Part shown: piece by piece, positions 36,187 through 44,887 of the stretch
Numbering within the stretch: position 1 is the first letter of the stretch
How the letters are laid out: every line of letters starts with the position of its first letter
NCBI GenBank assembly: GCA_024655905.1
Contig: JANLFP010000006.1
Location: forward strand, 93,653 to 157,652
Direction: 5' to 3'
Source: Tepidanaerobacteraceae bacterium
Lineage (GTDB): Bacteria > Bacillota > Thermosediminibacteria > Thermosediminibacterales > Tepidanaerobacteraceae
Length of the DNA stretch: 64,000 nucleotides
Notes under the pieces: generated by a model
Databases searched by the model: none
What the model was told of the DNA's origin: nothing
Seen by the model: only the letters and a program-made list of their open reading frames with translations
Program-made: the position numbers and the translations under genes

Positions 36187-37383
36187 CTATACGCACTCCA
36201 CGAGAACTGATACTCCTTGTCCTCCTCCGACGCAGAGTGTTGCCAAGCCTTTTTTCAATCCCTCTCGTCTCAGTGCATATAAAAGTGTTACCAGAATACG
36301 AGCTCCGCTAGCACCTATTGGATGACCTAATGCTATTGCACCACCATAAATATTAGTTATGTCTGGATTCAGTTCCAATTGACGTATTACAGCAATAGAT
36401 TGAGCTGCAAAAGCTTCATTTAATTCAACCAACTCAATATCTTTAATAGTCCATCCAGCTTTTTTTAAAACAAGCCGTGTCGCCGCAGCAGCCCCTATTC
36501 CCATAATGCTCGGATCTACACCAGCCGATGCGCCAGCAACAAATCGCGCAAGGGGGTTCAAATTCAACTCTTTGACTTTATCCGACGAAGCTAGAACTAA
36601 CGCTGCCGCACCATCATTAATCCCAGATGAATTTCCGGCTGTTACAGTGCCTCCGTCTTTAAAAGCTGGTTTGAGTAAAGCAAGAGTATCAGTGGTAACA
36701 CCAAATCGCGGAAACTCATCTACCGAAAACTTTGTGATTTCTTTTTTATTATTAATAACAACTTCCACAGGAAGGATTTCTTCATTAAACTTCTGTTCTT
36801 TTATAGCTCTTTCAGCTTTATTTTGACTTTCTGCAGCAAAAGCGTCCTGTTCTTTTCGAGTAATTTCCCATAGCTCTGCAATATTTTCTGCTGTAATACC
36901 CATATGATAATCTTTTATTGAGCACCATAGACCGTCTCTAATCATCGCATCAATAAGTTTACCATCACCCATTCTGTAGCCAAATCGCGCCTTCGGCAAA
37001 ATAAAGGGAGACATGGACATATTTTCTGTCCCGCCAGCAACGACAACATCGGCCTCACCAAAGGCTATAGACTGAGCGGCAAGGCATACTGATTTCAATC
37101 CTGAACCGCATACCATATTCACAGTGGTAGCTGGTACAGATTCCGGAATTCCTGAGCGCAGTGAAATTTGTCGAGCCACATTTTGTCCTAAACCTGCCTG
37201 CAAAACACATCCAAAAATAACTTCATTAACATATTGTGGAGAAATATTAGCCCGTTTAATGGCTTCTTTAGCCACAAGGGTTCCAAGTTCTACTGCAGGA
37301 ACAGAAGATAGAGCTCCCCCCATACGTCCAATGGGAGTGCGCACCGCTCCTACAATAAATACTTCTCGGTCTAATCTAGCCAT
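36187..37383 (-). CDS. acetyl-CoA C-acetyltransferase (thiolase)
   Basis: Cleaves acetoacetyl-CoA to two acetyl-CoA. The 398-residue thiolase has the nucleophile in [16 protein letters not shown], the [10 protein letters not shown] loop, [28 protein letters not shown] and the second catalytic Cys in [15 protein letters not shown]. All are intact. It is in one run with HBD, crotonase and 4-hydroxybutyryl-CoA dehydratase. Confidence 0.95.
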   Translation of the reverse strand: MARLDREVFIVGAVRTPIGRMGGALSSVPAVELGTLVAKEAIKRANISPQYVNEVIFGCVLQAGLGQNVARQISLRSGIPESVPATTVNMVCGSGLKSVCLAAQSIAFGEADVVVAGGTENMSMSPFILPKARFGYRMGDGKLIDAMIRDGLWCSIKDYHMGITAENIAELWEITRKEQDAFAAESQNKAERAIKEQKFNEEILPVEVVINNKKEITKFSVDEFPRFGVTTDTLALLKPAFKDGGTVTAGNSSGINDGAAALVLASSDKVKELNLNPLARFVAGASAGVDPSIMGIGAAAATRLVLKKAGWTIKDIELVELNEAFAAQSIAVIRQLELNPDITNIYGGAIALGHPIGASGARILVTLLYALRREGLKKGLATLCVGGGQGVSVLVECV

Positions 37384-37418
37384 TGTCTTTAGTCCCCCTT
37401 AATTTTTTCAAGCCAGAC

Positions 37419-38264
37419 TTATTTATAGATGTAAAAACCTTTGCCCGTTTTGCGCCCTAAAAACCCAGCTCTTACCATTTTCCGCAACAACGGGCTAGGC
37501 CTATATTTTCCATCACCATATTCTTCGTAAAGAGTTTCCATAATCCACAAGCAAACATCAAGACCTATCAAATCTCCTAAAGCCAATGGCCCTATCGGAT
37601 GGTTTGCGCCTAGTTTCATAGCTGTATCAATGTCTTCTGCACTCGCTACACCTTCCATTAGCATTTCAACAGCTTCATTTATCATCGGAATTAAAATACG
37701 ATTTACGATAAAGCCTGGGGATTCTGTCACTACAACAGGAGTCTTTCCTATATCAATCACAAATTGTTTAATCATGTTCAAGGTCTCCGATGATGTTTCA
37801 GCTCCCTTGATTATTTCAACAAGTTTCATGACATGGACAGGGTTGAAAAAATGCATCCCGATGCACCGATCTGAACGTTTGCTGGCAGATGCGATTTCAG
37901 TAATGCTCAATGCAGATGTATTGGTAGCAAAAATTGTATGAGAATCAAAAATTTGATCTATTTCAGCAATAAGTTTTTTTTTCGCATCCAATTTTTCCAC
38001 AATAGCTTCAATAACTAAGTCAGCATCCGGGCAAACTGATGCGTCTTCAGCAGGAATAATGTTGCTTAAAATAATATCTTTGTTATCTTCAGAGATTATT
38101 TTTTTTTCCAATAAATGAGTTAATTGTTTTTCAATTCTTGCATAAGCCTCTTCAACTATATTAGATTTAAGATCCGTTAAATAAACCCGATGGCCATATT
38201 CAGCAATAACCATGGCAATGCCAGAACCCATAGTTCCCGCTCCACAAACCATTACTTTCATCAT
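37419..38264 (-). CDS. 3-hydroxybutyryl-CoA dehydrogenase
   Basis: Oxidises 3-hydroxybutyryl-CoA to acetoacetyl-CoA with NAD(P). The 281-residue protein has [19 protein letters not shown], the [13 protein letters not shown] loop, [17 protein letters not shown] with the catalytic His and Glu, and [17 protein letters not shown]. It matches the clostridial Hbd form in length and motifs. Confidence 0.94.
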   Translation of the reverse strand: MMKVMVCGAGTMGSGIAMVIAEYGHRVYLTDLKSNIVEEAYARIEKQLTHLLEKKIISEDNKDIILSNIIPAEDASVCPDADLVIEAIVEKLDAKKKLIAEIDQIFDSHTIFATNTSALSITEIASASKRSDRCIGMHFFNPVHVMKLVEIIKGAETSSETLNMIKQFVIDIGKTPVVVTESPGFIVNRILIPMINEAVEMLMEGVASAEDIDTAMKLGANHPIGPLALGDLIGLDVCLWIMETLYEEYGDGKYRPSPLLRKMVRAGFLGRKTGKGFYIYK

Positions 38265-38304
38265 ATAATTCCTCTTTTCTTACTCACTTTATCATAAAAA
38301 AATA

Positions 38305-39750
38305 TTAAATCCCGGCAATTTTTTTGGCCAGTTCCTTTTTATATTCCAAATTGCACTGCCTGGCAATCATTATTCTTTGAGCTTGAGGCGAACCAGCGCC
38401 ATGAAGGGATTCCGTTCGATAACCCACCGCTGCTGCACCTAAGGTCATGTTTTCTACCAGCCTCATGATGCGCATTCTTTTTTCCGTAGGTATTTCGAAA
38501 ACTCCCCGCAAGTATTTGTCCAACAAAGGTCCTATCTCAGGATGTTTCAGATCTTTTTCTGAAGGCATGGTAACCATCAGACCTCCGGTGATATCCTCTG
38601 CCAATCGGGATATTTCATAAGGGAACCTGGTTACATTCTGTTTGCAGATATTTGCTAATAACAGATCAATCAAATACGTACCGCTGGCAGTACGGTTTCC
38701 CTGGCTAGCACACGCTATACCACAGGCATATAATGTTTCATTGAGATGAACCATTTCTATAAGCTTATCCTTTATATGACCGGCATGGCTTACACCATTA
38801 TAATCAGCAGCAAGGGCGGCTGCTCCAATTAGCACATCACCTACCCCAGCTTTGCAGCCTCCATAGCTTGACCTATGGTATCCAGCAAAACGTTCCACCA
38901 GAATTGTGGAAAAATCAAATTCACGAAGCATAAAAATTCTTTCCCATGGAACAAAAACATCATTAAAAATAACTACTGCTTCCTGGCCGCCATATTTCGC
39001 ATTGCCCACATCAATCTCAGAATTTTCGAGTTTGCGGGTATCACATGACTGGCGACCATATACATATATTATCCCATCTGTATCAGCAGGTAGCGCAAAA
39101 CAAATGGAATAATCTTTATCATTAGGGCCCATACTTATAGTAGGCATCACCAAAATTTCATGTGAATTAAGAGCTCCTGTTTGATGGACTTTAGCGCCAC
39201 GTACTATGATTCCATTTTTTTTCTCTTCCACAATATGCAAGTAAAGATCGGGATCCTTTTGCTGAGAAGGGGAAAGCCTCCTATCCCCCTTCGGATCTGT
39301 CATGGCCCCATCAATCGTCAAATCCTCTTCCTGAACATAAGCCAAATAATTCCTAAATCTCTTATGATAATCAGTACCATACTTTAGATCTATTTCAAAA
39401 GAGGTACTATCAATAGCATTTAATGCATCTATCCCCACACAACGTTGAAAGCATGATCCCGTTTTCTGGCCGAGCAATCGTAACATTTTTACTTTTTTTA
39501 TAAGGTCATCTGTGCTCTGGTGAAGGTGTGTAAACCGATTGATTCTTTTGCCTGTTATACTCGATATAGCTGTCATTAATTCTTCATATTCCGGATCATT
39601 TGCTAATTCATACGTCATGGCAACTGAATTAATTGAAGGCCGTATTATGGGGTGGTTGATTAGATCGGTTACTTTTTCGCCAAACATATAAAGTTGAAAT
39701 TTCATTTTTCTTAATGATTCCAAATATTGTTCTTTTGTTTTCATTTCCAT
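38305..39750 (-). CDS. abfD: 4-hydroxybutyryl-CoA dehydratase / vinylacetyl-CoA isomerase
   Basis: Radical FAD and [4Fe-4S] enzyme converting 4-hydroxybutyryl-CoA to crotonyl-CoA. The 481-residue protein has cluster ligands in the right frame: C100 and C104 (GSCFQRC) and H292 plus C299 (GYHRSSYGGC), which correspond to Cys99, Cys103, His292 and Cys299 of the Clostridium aminobutyricum enzyme. The remaining match to the 4-hydroxyphenylacetate-3-hydroxylase fold (HQTGALNSHEILVMP, VPWERIFML) supports FAD binding. It is the entry point to the downstream crotonyl-CoA to acetyl-CoA genes. Confidence 0.93.
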   Translation of the reverse strand: MEMKTKEQYLESLRKMKFQLYMFGEKVTDLINHPIIRPSINSVAMTYELANDPEYEELMTAISSITGKRINRFTHLHQSTDDLIKKVKMLRLLGQKTGSCFQRCVGIDALNAIDSTSFEIDLKYGTDYHKRFRNYLAYVQEEDLTIDGAMTDPKGDRRLSPSQQKDPDLYLHIVEEKKNGIIVRGAKVHQTGALNSHEILVMPTISMGPNDKDYSICFALPADTDGIIYVYGRQSCDTRKLENSEIDVGNAKYGGQEAVVIFNDVFVPWERIFMLREFDFSTILVERFAGYHRSSYGGCKAGVGDVLIGAAALAADYNGVSHAGHIKDKLIEMVHLNETLYACGIACASQGNRTASGTYLIDLLLANICKQNVTRFPYEISRLAEDITGGLMVTMPSEKDLKHPEIGPLLDKYLRGVFEIPTEKRMRIMRLVENMTLGAAAVGYRTESLHGAGSPQAQRIMIARQCNLEYKKELAKKIAGI

Positions 39751-39770
39751 TCACATCCTAATTCCAATTA

Positions 39771-40454
39771 TTAAGATACCCAATATGGTTCATCGAGTAG
39801 AAAAATTTCGAGAATTTGACCGTTCCAATCTATGATTGATACTTTTATATCCTTTGGAACTCCAATCAGTTTGACCGGTATACCGACAACACGAGATACT
39901 TCACTTGCTGCAGCAAAACCTTTAACTATCACATCTTCTGTTGTTTGTCGACCTAGATTCGTATTAGCAACCAATCCGGTAAATCTCATTTCTGTATAAT
40001 ATTGTAGTTTTTCAATTTGTGCTACAATTTCCTCTAAATTTCCCCCAAAAGGGCGGCATATGTTTATAACATAAAGCAATTCATAAGAGTCCTTCAACAT
40101 GGTTCGTATGCTTTTTAATAAAACTGCACCTTTATATTCTCCCGGTAAATCAAACACCAGATATGGGAACATATTGCTTTGCAGTGCTGCCCAAACATGG
40201 GATAATGATGGAATATCTGTATCTGCTACTTTCCCTAGCGGACTTAATAATGTAACATTATCAATATGTGGATAAACACTTAATATATCCCTCAATCTGT
40301 AACAAGCCTTTGAACTGTCTGCATCTATAAGCCCAACATGCTTGCCTGTGCTTGCTAAATAACGGGCATAATTTAATGCCAGCATAGTTTTGCCGCTACC
40401 AAAATCACCTGTAAATATTATTATCCTCGAACAATCTATGCACTTAGAATTCAT
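39771..40454 (-). CDS. P-loop ATPase of unknown role with N-terminal CxxC
   Basis: A 227-residue MinD/CobQ-like ATPase. N-terminal CIDC (residues 5-8) is followed by Walker A FTGDFGSGKTMLALNYA. GLIDADSS is the second acidic motif, and YLVFDLPGEYKGAV is the Walker B/switch region. It overlaps the dehydratase gene by an ATGA junction. The protein could be an ATP-dependent activator or cluster-delivery factor for a neighbouring iron-sulfur enzyme (IlvD/Edd or AbfD); that is a guess from context. I do not recognise a named family. Confidence 0.6.
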   Translation of the reverse strand: MNSKCIDCSRIIIFTGDFGSGKTMLALNYARYLASTGKHVGLIDADSSKACYRLRDILSVYPHIDNVTLLSPLGKVADTDIPSLSHVWAALQSNMFPYLVFDLPGEYKGAVLLKSIRTMLKDSYELLYVINICRPFGGNLEEIVAQIEKLQYYTEMRFTGLVANTNLGRQTTEDVIVKGFAAASEVSRVVGIPVKLIGVPKDIKVSIIDWNGQILEIFLLDEPYWVS

Positions 40455-42190
40455 TTAGTATATGCTCCCAACATAGCAGAAACAGCATTTCTAGTATATT
40501 TCTCCAATGCCCCACGTTTTATTCTGCGTTCTGGTGGCTGCCAGTTTTTTCTTCTTTCCTCCAATATTTTATCTACTTCCTGTCGATCAATGTTTCCGTT
40601 TATTCCGATTATGTTCAGCTTTCTTTGCTTTATATCAATCTCAATAATATCGCCATCTTCCACAAGAGCAATAGGCCCACCTTCTATAGCTTCCGGTGTC
40701 ACATGACCAATGCATGGCCCGCTGGAAAACCCAGAAAAACGCCCATCGGTTACTAACGCAGTAGTTGTATTTAAATTTTTATCGGCTTTCAGAGCATCCG
40801 TAGTCATATACATTTCAGGCATACCAGAACCCTTTGGACCTTCATATCTAATAATCAAAACAGAACCCGGTTTGACTTTATTCTGTACGATAGCGGCATG
40901 ACAATCTTCCTCCCTGTCAAATACCATAGCTGGTCCAATATGATAATGCATTTCTTCCGGGACTGCAGAAAATTTTACTACAGAACCTCCTGGAGCCAAG
41001 TTTCCTTTTAATATAGCCAATGATCCTTTATGTTCAGCCTTTTCCACAGGTCGAATCACATCCTCCACGGTCAATCCATAACTAGCGAGCATTTCGCGGC
41101 CGCGGCGGAAAAATCCATCTTTATTCAAAACCTCCAAATTTTCTCCTAAAGTCTTTCCGGTTACCGTGATCACATCCAGGTTCAAGTAATCTTTGATTAA
41201 CCATTGGACCATCGGGATACCTCCAGCAAACCAAAAAAGTTCGGTTGGATATCTACCGCTAGGTGCAACATTTACTAGATAAGGAACTGTTTGATTTACC
41301 TGATCTATAACATCTATATCCAATTCTATCCCTACTTCATGGGCTATTGCTGGAAGATGAATTAATGCATTAGTTGAACCTGCTATTGCTGCATGAATTT
41401 TTAAAGCATTGATAAATGCATCTTTCACTAAAATTTTTCGCGCAGTAAGCCCCATTTCAGCAAGTCTCATAATTTGTTTTCCAGCCTGTCTTGCTCGCCG
41501 ATATATTTCTTGTAATGTGGTGGGGCAAAGGGCGGCGCCTGGTAAAGCCATTCCCAAAGCTTCTGACATGCATTGCATGGTACTCGCCGTCCCCATAACC
41601 TGGCAAGCTCCGGGACTAGGTGTGCCAAAAAGATTATAATCTCTGATTTCATCTGGATCTGCAAGGCCCTTTTTTGCTTTGGCTGATAATTCACCGGTTT
41701 TTAAAGAAGTTGTTAGGTTAGGGCCAATCCGCATGCTCCCTCCTGGCACATGAATCGTTGGCATGTCCATGCGGCCTGCAGCCATCAGATGGGCAGGAAC
41801 AGATTTGTCACATCCAGAAATTAAAACCAATCCATCAAAAGGGATATATGAAGCATGCACTTCAACCATATCTGCAATTATCTCTCTTGACAAAAGTATA
41901 TAATTCATTCCATCATGGCCCATTGCGCAACCATCACATACATCTGATACATGACAATATGTCGGTTTACCTCCCTTTTCATAAATACCGATACCCACCT
42001 GTTTGGTCAATGCATCCAGATGAACATTCCCGGGATGGGTTGTCCCCCATGCGTCATCTATAAGGATCTGGGGTTTATTAATGTCTTCTTCATCCCAATC
42101 CATACCCATTCTTAAACTGTCTATCTGTTTCCAGTTATTTCTCACTTCTGAGCATGCTTGACTAATTCCGCATTGATTACAAGAATTCAT
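40451..42190 (-). CDS. IlvD/Edd family dehydratase with N-terminal cysteine motif
   Basis: Dehydrates 2,3-dihydroxy acids to 2-oxo acids. The 579-residue protein has iron-sulfur ligands in VCDGCAMGHDGM, LISGCDKSVPAHL and PGACQVMGTAST, the Mg-binding loop, and the C-terminal DGRFSGFSSGPCIGHVTPEA domain. The N-terminus MNSCNQCGISQAC is an added cysteine segment not usual in the family. Sequence is divergent from the biosynthetic IlvD at 59.8 kb and closer to sugar-acid dehydratases in feel. It lies between the 2-oxoacid oxidoreductase and AbfD genes, so its product probably feeds the former. Confidence 0.88.
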   Translation of the reverse strand: MNSCNQCGISQACSEVRNNWKQIDSLRMGMDWDEEDINKPQILIDDAWGTTHPGNVHLDALTKQVGIGIYEKGGKPTYCHVSDVCDGCAMGHDGMNYILLSREIIADMVEVHASYIPFDGLVLISGCDKSVPAHLMAAGRMDMPTIHVPGGSMRIGPNLTTSLKTGELSAKAKKGLADPDEIRDYNLFGTPSPGACQVMGTASTMQCMSEALGMALPGAALCPTTLQEIYRRARQAGKQIMRLAEMGLTARKILVKDAFINALKIHAAIAGSTNALIHLPAIAHEVGIELDIDVIDQVNQTVPYLVNVAPSGRYPTELFWFAGGIPMVQWLIKDYLNLDVITVTGKTLGENLEVLNKDGFFRRGREMLASYGLTVEDVIRPVEKAEHKGSLAILKGNLAPGGSVVKFSAVPEEMHYHIGPAMVFDREEDCHAAIVQNKVKPGSVLIIRYEGPKGSGMPEMYMTTDALKADKNLNTTTALVTDGRFSGFSSGPCIGHVTPEAIEGGPIALVEDGDIIEIDIKQRKLNIIGINGNIDRQEVDKILEERRKNWQPPERRIKRGALEKYTRNAVSAMLGAYTK

Positions 42191-42210
42191 AGATTATCAC
42201 CTCCACAAAA

Positions 42211-42747
42211 TTATTCGACCCTTTCACTTCCAATTTCCAGAGCAGCCTTATTTAACGGAAGTATATCATGGTGACGAGGTGCTAATGACTTCTTTAAAGC
42301 AAGTATGATAGAATCTTTGGAAACACATCCTGTCAGCTCAAGTACTGAACCGAGAGCAATCATATTTGCTACTTTTTCATTTCCCAGTTCTGCTGCAAGT
42401 GTATTTGCGGGTATTTTTTTCTTAATCACGTCGTCACGGGATGTATGCTGGTCTATCATAGAAGAATTTATTAATATACATCCGCCAGTTATGACATTCA
42501 TCTCAAATTTCTGCAAAGATGGTCTGTTCATAGCAACTAACAAGTTAGGATTTTCAGCTATAGGGGATTCTATTTCATCATCGGAAATTATTACAGTACA
42601 ATTGGCAGTCCCGCCACGCATCTCCGAACCATAGGAAGGAAGAAATATTACTTTTTTATTTTCCAACATAGCTGCATATGCCAATACCTTGCCCATGAGC
42701 ATTATACCTTGCCCGCCAAAACCGGCAAAAATTATTTCTTGTCGCAT
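42211..42747 (-). CDS. 2-oxoacid:ferredoxin oxidoreductase, gamma subunit
   Basis: A 178-residue catalytic gamma domain starting IIFAGFGGQGIMLMGKVLA, with SYGSEMRGGTANCTVIIS and the GSVLELTG end typical of KorC/VorC. It overlaps the beta subunit by 16 nt. Together the four subunits oxidatively decarboxylate a 2-oxo acid to an acyl-CoA with reduction of ferredoxin. Confidence 0.92.
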   Translation of the reverse strand: MRQEIIFAGFGGQGIMLMGKVLAYAAMLENKKVIFLPSYGSEMRGGTANCTVIISDDEIESPIAENPNLLVAMNRPSLQKFEMNVITGGCILINSSMIDQHTSRDDVIKKKIPANTLAAELGNEKVANMIALGSVLELTGCVSKDSIILALKKSLAPRHHDILPLNKAALEIGSERVE

Positions 42748-43496
42748 ATTACTGAATCTCCTTTGCTATTTTTCAAAATGCCTGTGGGGTATTGTTTTTC
42801 AAGCTTTTCTTCCATCCATTTAATAGCCTGTAAAGGATCGAGACCCCAATTTGTTGGACAAGTACCAAGTATTTCCACTATTGTAAAACCAGCTCTGGAT
42901 AGTTGAAGTTCAAATGCTTTTCGAATAGCTTTTTTCGTTTTGTTAATACTAGCCGGATTGCTCACTTTTGTTCTTTCGGCATAAACACAACCCTCTTGCA
43001 ATGCCAACATTTCAGTCATTTTGATAGGGAATCCCGTTTCCTGAACGTTGCGGCCATAAGGAGAAGTTGTTGTTTTCATATCAGGCAGGCTAGTAGGTGC
43101 CATTTGACCTCCTGTCATACCATAAATCCCATTGTTGTAAAAGATAATAGTTATGTTTTCTCCTCTTACAGCTGCATGAATAGCTTCTGCCGTTCCAATG
43201 GCACAAAGATCCCCATCTCCCTGATACGTAAATACTAGCCTGCCTGGTTGAACTCTTTTGATTCCGGTAGCAACTGCTGGAGCTCGCCCATGTGCGGCAG
43301 CAGACATGTCGATATCAAAATAATCGTAATTAAAGCAAGAACATCCGACAGAAGCTACCCCTACCGCATCCTTTTGCAAATCCATTTCATCAATTACCTC
43401 TGCTATCAAGCGATGAACAATCCCGTGAGTGCATCCCGGACAATAATGCCATGGAATATTATGTAAAACTTTGGGTTTAACAATTACTTTCTTCAT
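42732..43496 (-). CDS. 2-oxoacid:ferredoxin oxidoreductase, beta (thiamine pyrophosphate) subunit
   Basis: TPP-binding subunit of 254 residues. YCPGCTHGIVHRLIAEV contains the conserved Cys, DVGC-like AVGVASVGCSCF, GDGDLCAIGTAEAIHAA is the TPP/Mg motif, and FYNNGIYGMTGGQMAPTS follows. This form goes with KorB/VorA. Substrate (2-oxoglutarate, branched-chain or hydroxylated 2-oxo acid) cannot be settled from motifs. Confidence 0.93.
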   Translation of the reverse strand: MKKVIVKPKVLHNIPWHYCPGCTHGIVHRLIAEVIDEMDLQKDAVGVASVGCSCFNYDYFDIDMSAAAHGRAPAVATGIKRVQPGRLVFTYQGDGDLCAIGTAEAIHAAVRGENITIIFYNNGIYGMTGGQMAPTSLPDMKTTTSPYGRNVQETGFPIKMTEMLALQEGCVYAERTKVSNPASINKTKKAIRKAFELQLSRAGFTIVEILGTCPTNWGLDPLQAIKWMEEKLEKQYPTGILKNSKGDSVICDKK

Positions 43497-43500
43497 TTTT

Positions 43501-44547
43501 TCACCCCTTTGCTACGGCGGTTATTTTCTCAAGTGTCTCATTTACCCGTGGAATAACACCGCCATACCTTCCGATATGGTAAACAGGTCGTTCACGCCCA
43601 ATGGCAATTTTTACATCCTCTATCATTTGTCCGGTTGACATTTCTAAGGCAAAAAATGCTTTGACTTGAGGGACAAGAGAGTATATTGCATCATAAGGGA
43701 AAGGCCATAAGGTAATTGGTCTTAAAAGGCCAAGTTTAATACCAATTTCTCTTGCCTGCCTGACAACAGCCTTTGCTATTCTGGCAGAAGTTCCATAAGC
43801 AACAATAATATAGTCTGCATCTTCAACCTGTAAAGTGTCCCAACGAACTTCACCTTTCATGATTTCTGCTTTTTGATTCAATCTTATAATTACTTTTTCC
43901 AATTCCTCTACAATAGGGTATGAAGAACTGATGACATTGCGAGGTCTATTTTTATCAAGATTCAAGGCCCAATTTTTTTCAGGAAAATCCTGTTTTTCAT
44001 TTGGGAGGACAATTGGTTCCATCATCTGAGCCAATATCCCGTCACCCAATATTATCACAGGATTCCTGTATTTATCGGCCAGATCGAAGGCTTGATACGT
44101 TAGATCTGCAGCCTCCTGAACAGTTGATGGCGCCAACACAATGTTTTTATAATCGCCATGGCCGCCCCCTTTAACCGCTTGGAAATAATCGGGCTGGGCT
44201 CCCTGAATTGCTCCTAAACCTGGACCGCCTCGCATAATGCTGACAATTACACAAGGAACCTCGGCACAGCTAAGATAAGATATTCCCTCCTGTTTAAGGC
44301 TCATGCCTGGACTGGAGGATGAAGTCATGACACGAGCGCCTGTACCACCAGCGCCATATACCATATTAATTGCTGCTATTTCACTTTCAGCTTGCAAAAA
44401 CGTACCATTTACCTGGGGAAGACGTCTTGCAAAATATTCAGGAATTTCATTCTGAGGAGTTATAGGATAGCCAAAGAAAAAACGACATCCAGCTAAAACC
44501 GCTCCTTCTGCTATCGCTTCACTCCCCTTTAAAAGCACTTGTTCCAC
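43501..44547 (-). CDS. 2-oxoacid:ferredoxin oxidoreductase, alpha subunit (VorB/KorA type)
   Basis: The 348-residue subunit has CRFFFGYPITPQNEIPEYF, GAGGTGARVMTSSSSPGMSLKQEG and IMRGGPGLGAIQGAQPDYFQA, matching the VorB/KorA family. GTG start behind GGATGGGG. It forms the substrate-binding half of the alpha2beta2 core. This is the only gene set in the window that could make the first CoA thioester of the pathway; there is no CoA-ligase or CoA-transferase. Confidence 0.94.
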   Translation of the reverse strand: MEQVLLKGSEAIAEGAVLAGCRFFFGYPITPQNEIPEYFARRLPQVNGTFLQAESEIAAINMVYGAGGTGARVMTSSSSPGMSLKQEGISYLSCAEVPCVIVSIMRGGPGLGAIQGAQPDYFQAVKGGGHGDYKNIVLAPSTVQEAADLTYQAFDLADKYRNPVIILGDGILAQMMEPIVLPNEKQDFPEKNWALNLDKNRPRNVISSSYPIVEELEKVIIRLNQKAEIMKGEVRWDTLQVEDADYIIVAYGTSARIAKAVVRQAREIGIKLGLLRPITLWPFPYDAIYSLVPQVKAFFALEMSTGQMIEDVKIAIGRERPVYHIGRYGGVIPRVNETLEKITAVAKG

Positions 44548-44561
44548 GTTACCCCATCCTT

Positions 44562-44765
44562 TTATCGATAAATTTCAAAACAACAATCCGGACAAACTAG
44601 ATAACAGCTGGTGCATCCAGTGCATTTTTCAGGATTTATAAGTTTAGCGGGATGATACCCTTTATTATTCGTATAATCAGCATAGTTCAATACCTTTGAA
44701 GGACAAAAATTTATGCACAAACCGCAACCTTTGCACAATTCTTCATTTATTTCGACCTTTGTCAA
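44562..44765 (-). CDS. 2-oxoacid:ferredoxin oxidoreductase, delta subunit (2x[4Fe-4S] ferredoxin)
   Basis: Small ferredoxin-like subunit of 67 residues from a TTG at 44765 (GGAGG 8 nt upstream). Two cysteine clusters are visible: CKGCGLCINFCP and CTGCTSCYLVCP, each binding a [4Fe-4S]. It passes electrons from the TPP core to soluble ferredoxin. It is first of the four subunit genes, in the order delta, alpha, beta, gamma. Confidence 0.92.
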   Translation of the reverse strand: MTKVEINEELCKGCGLCINFCPSKVLNYADYTNNKGYHPAKLINPEKCTGCTSCYLVCPDCCFEIYR

Positions 44766-44810
44766 TTCCCATTCCTCCAATATGTTAGCAGCATAACCAG
44801 ATTAGTCATG

Positions 44811-44866
44811 CCACCACCCAAAAGAAAAATTAAGCAATGTTTATGGAAATCTCTTTCGGGTGGTGG
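44811..44866 (-). promoter_or_regulatory. large hairpin between the lactonase and oxidoreductase genes
   Basis: CCACCACCC (44811-44819) and GGGTGGTGG (44858-44866) pair perfectly, with a further five pairs (44821-44825 with 44852-44856) after one mismatch. There is no T-tract on the minus strand, so it is more likely an RNA-processing or stability element, or a site of regulation, than a terminator. It fills the only notable gap (about 120 nt) in the front of this operon. Confidence 0.55.
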
Positions 44867-44887
44867 ATTCTTTCTTTAATAATCATA

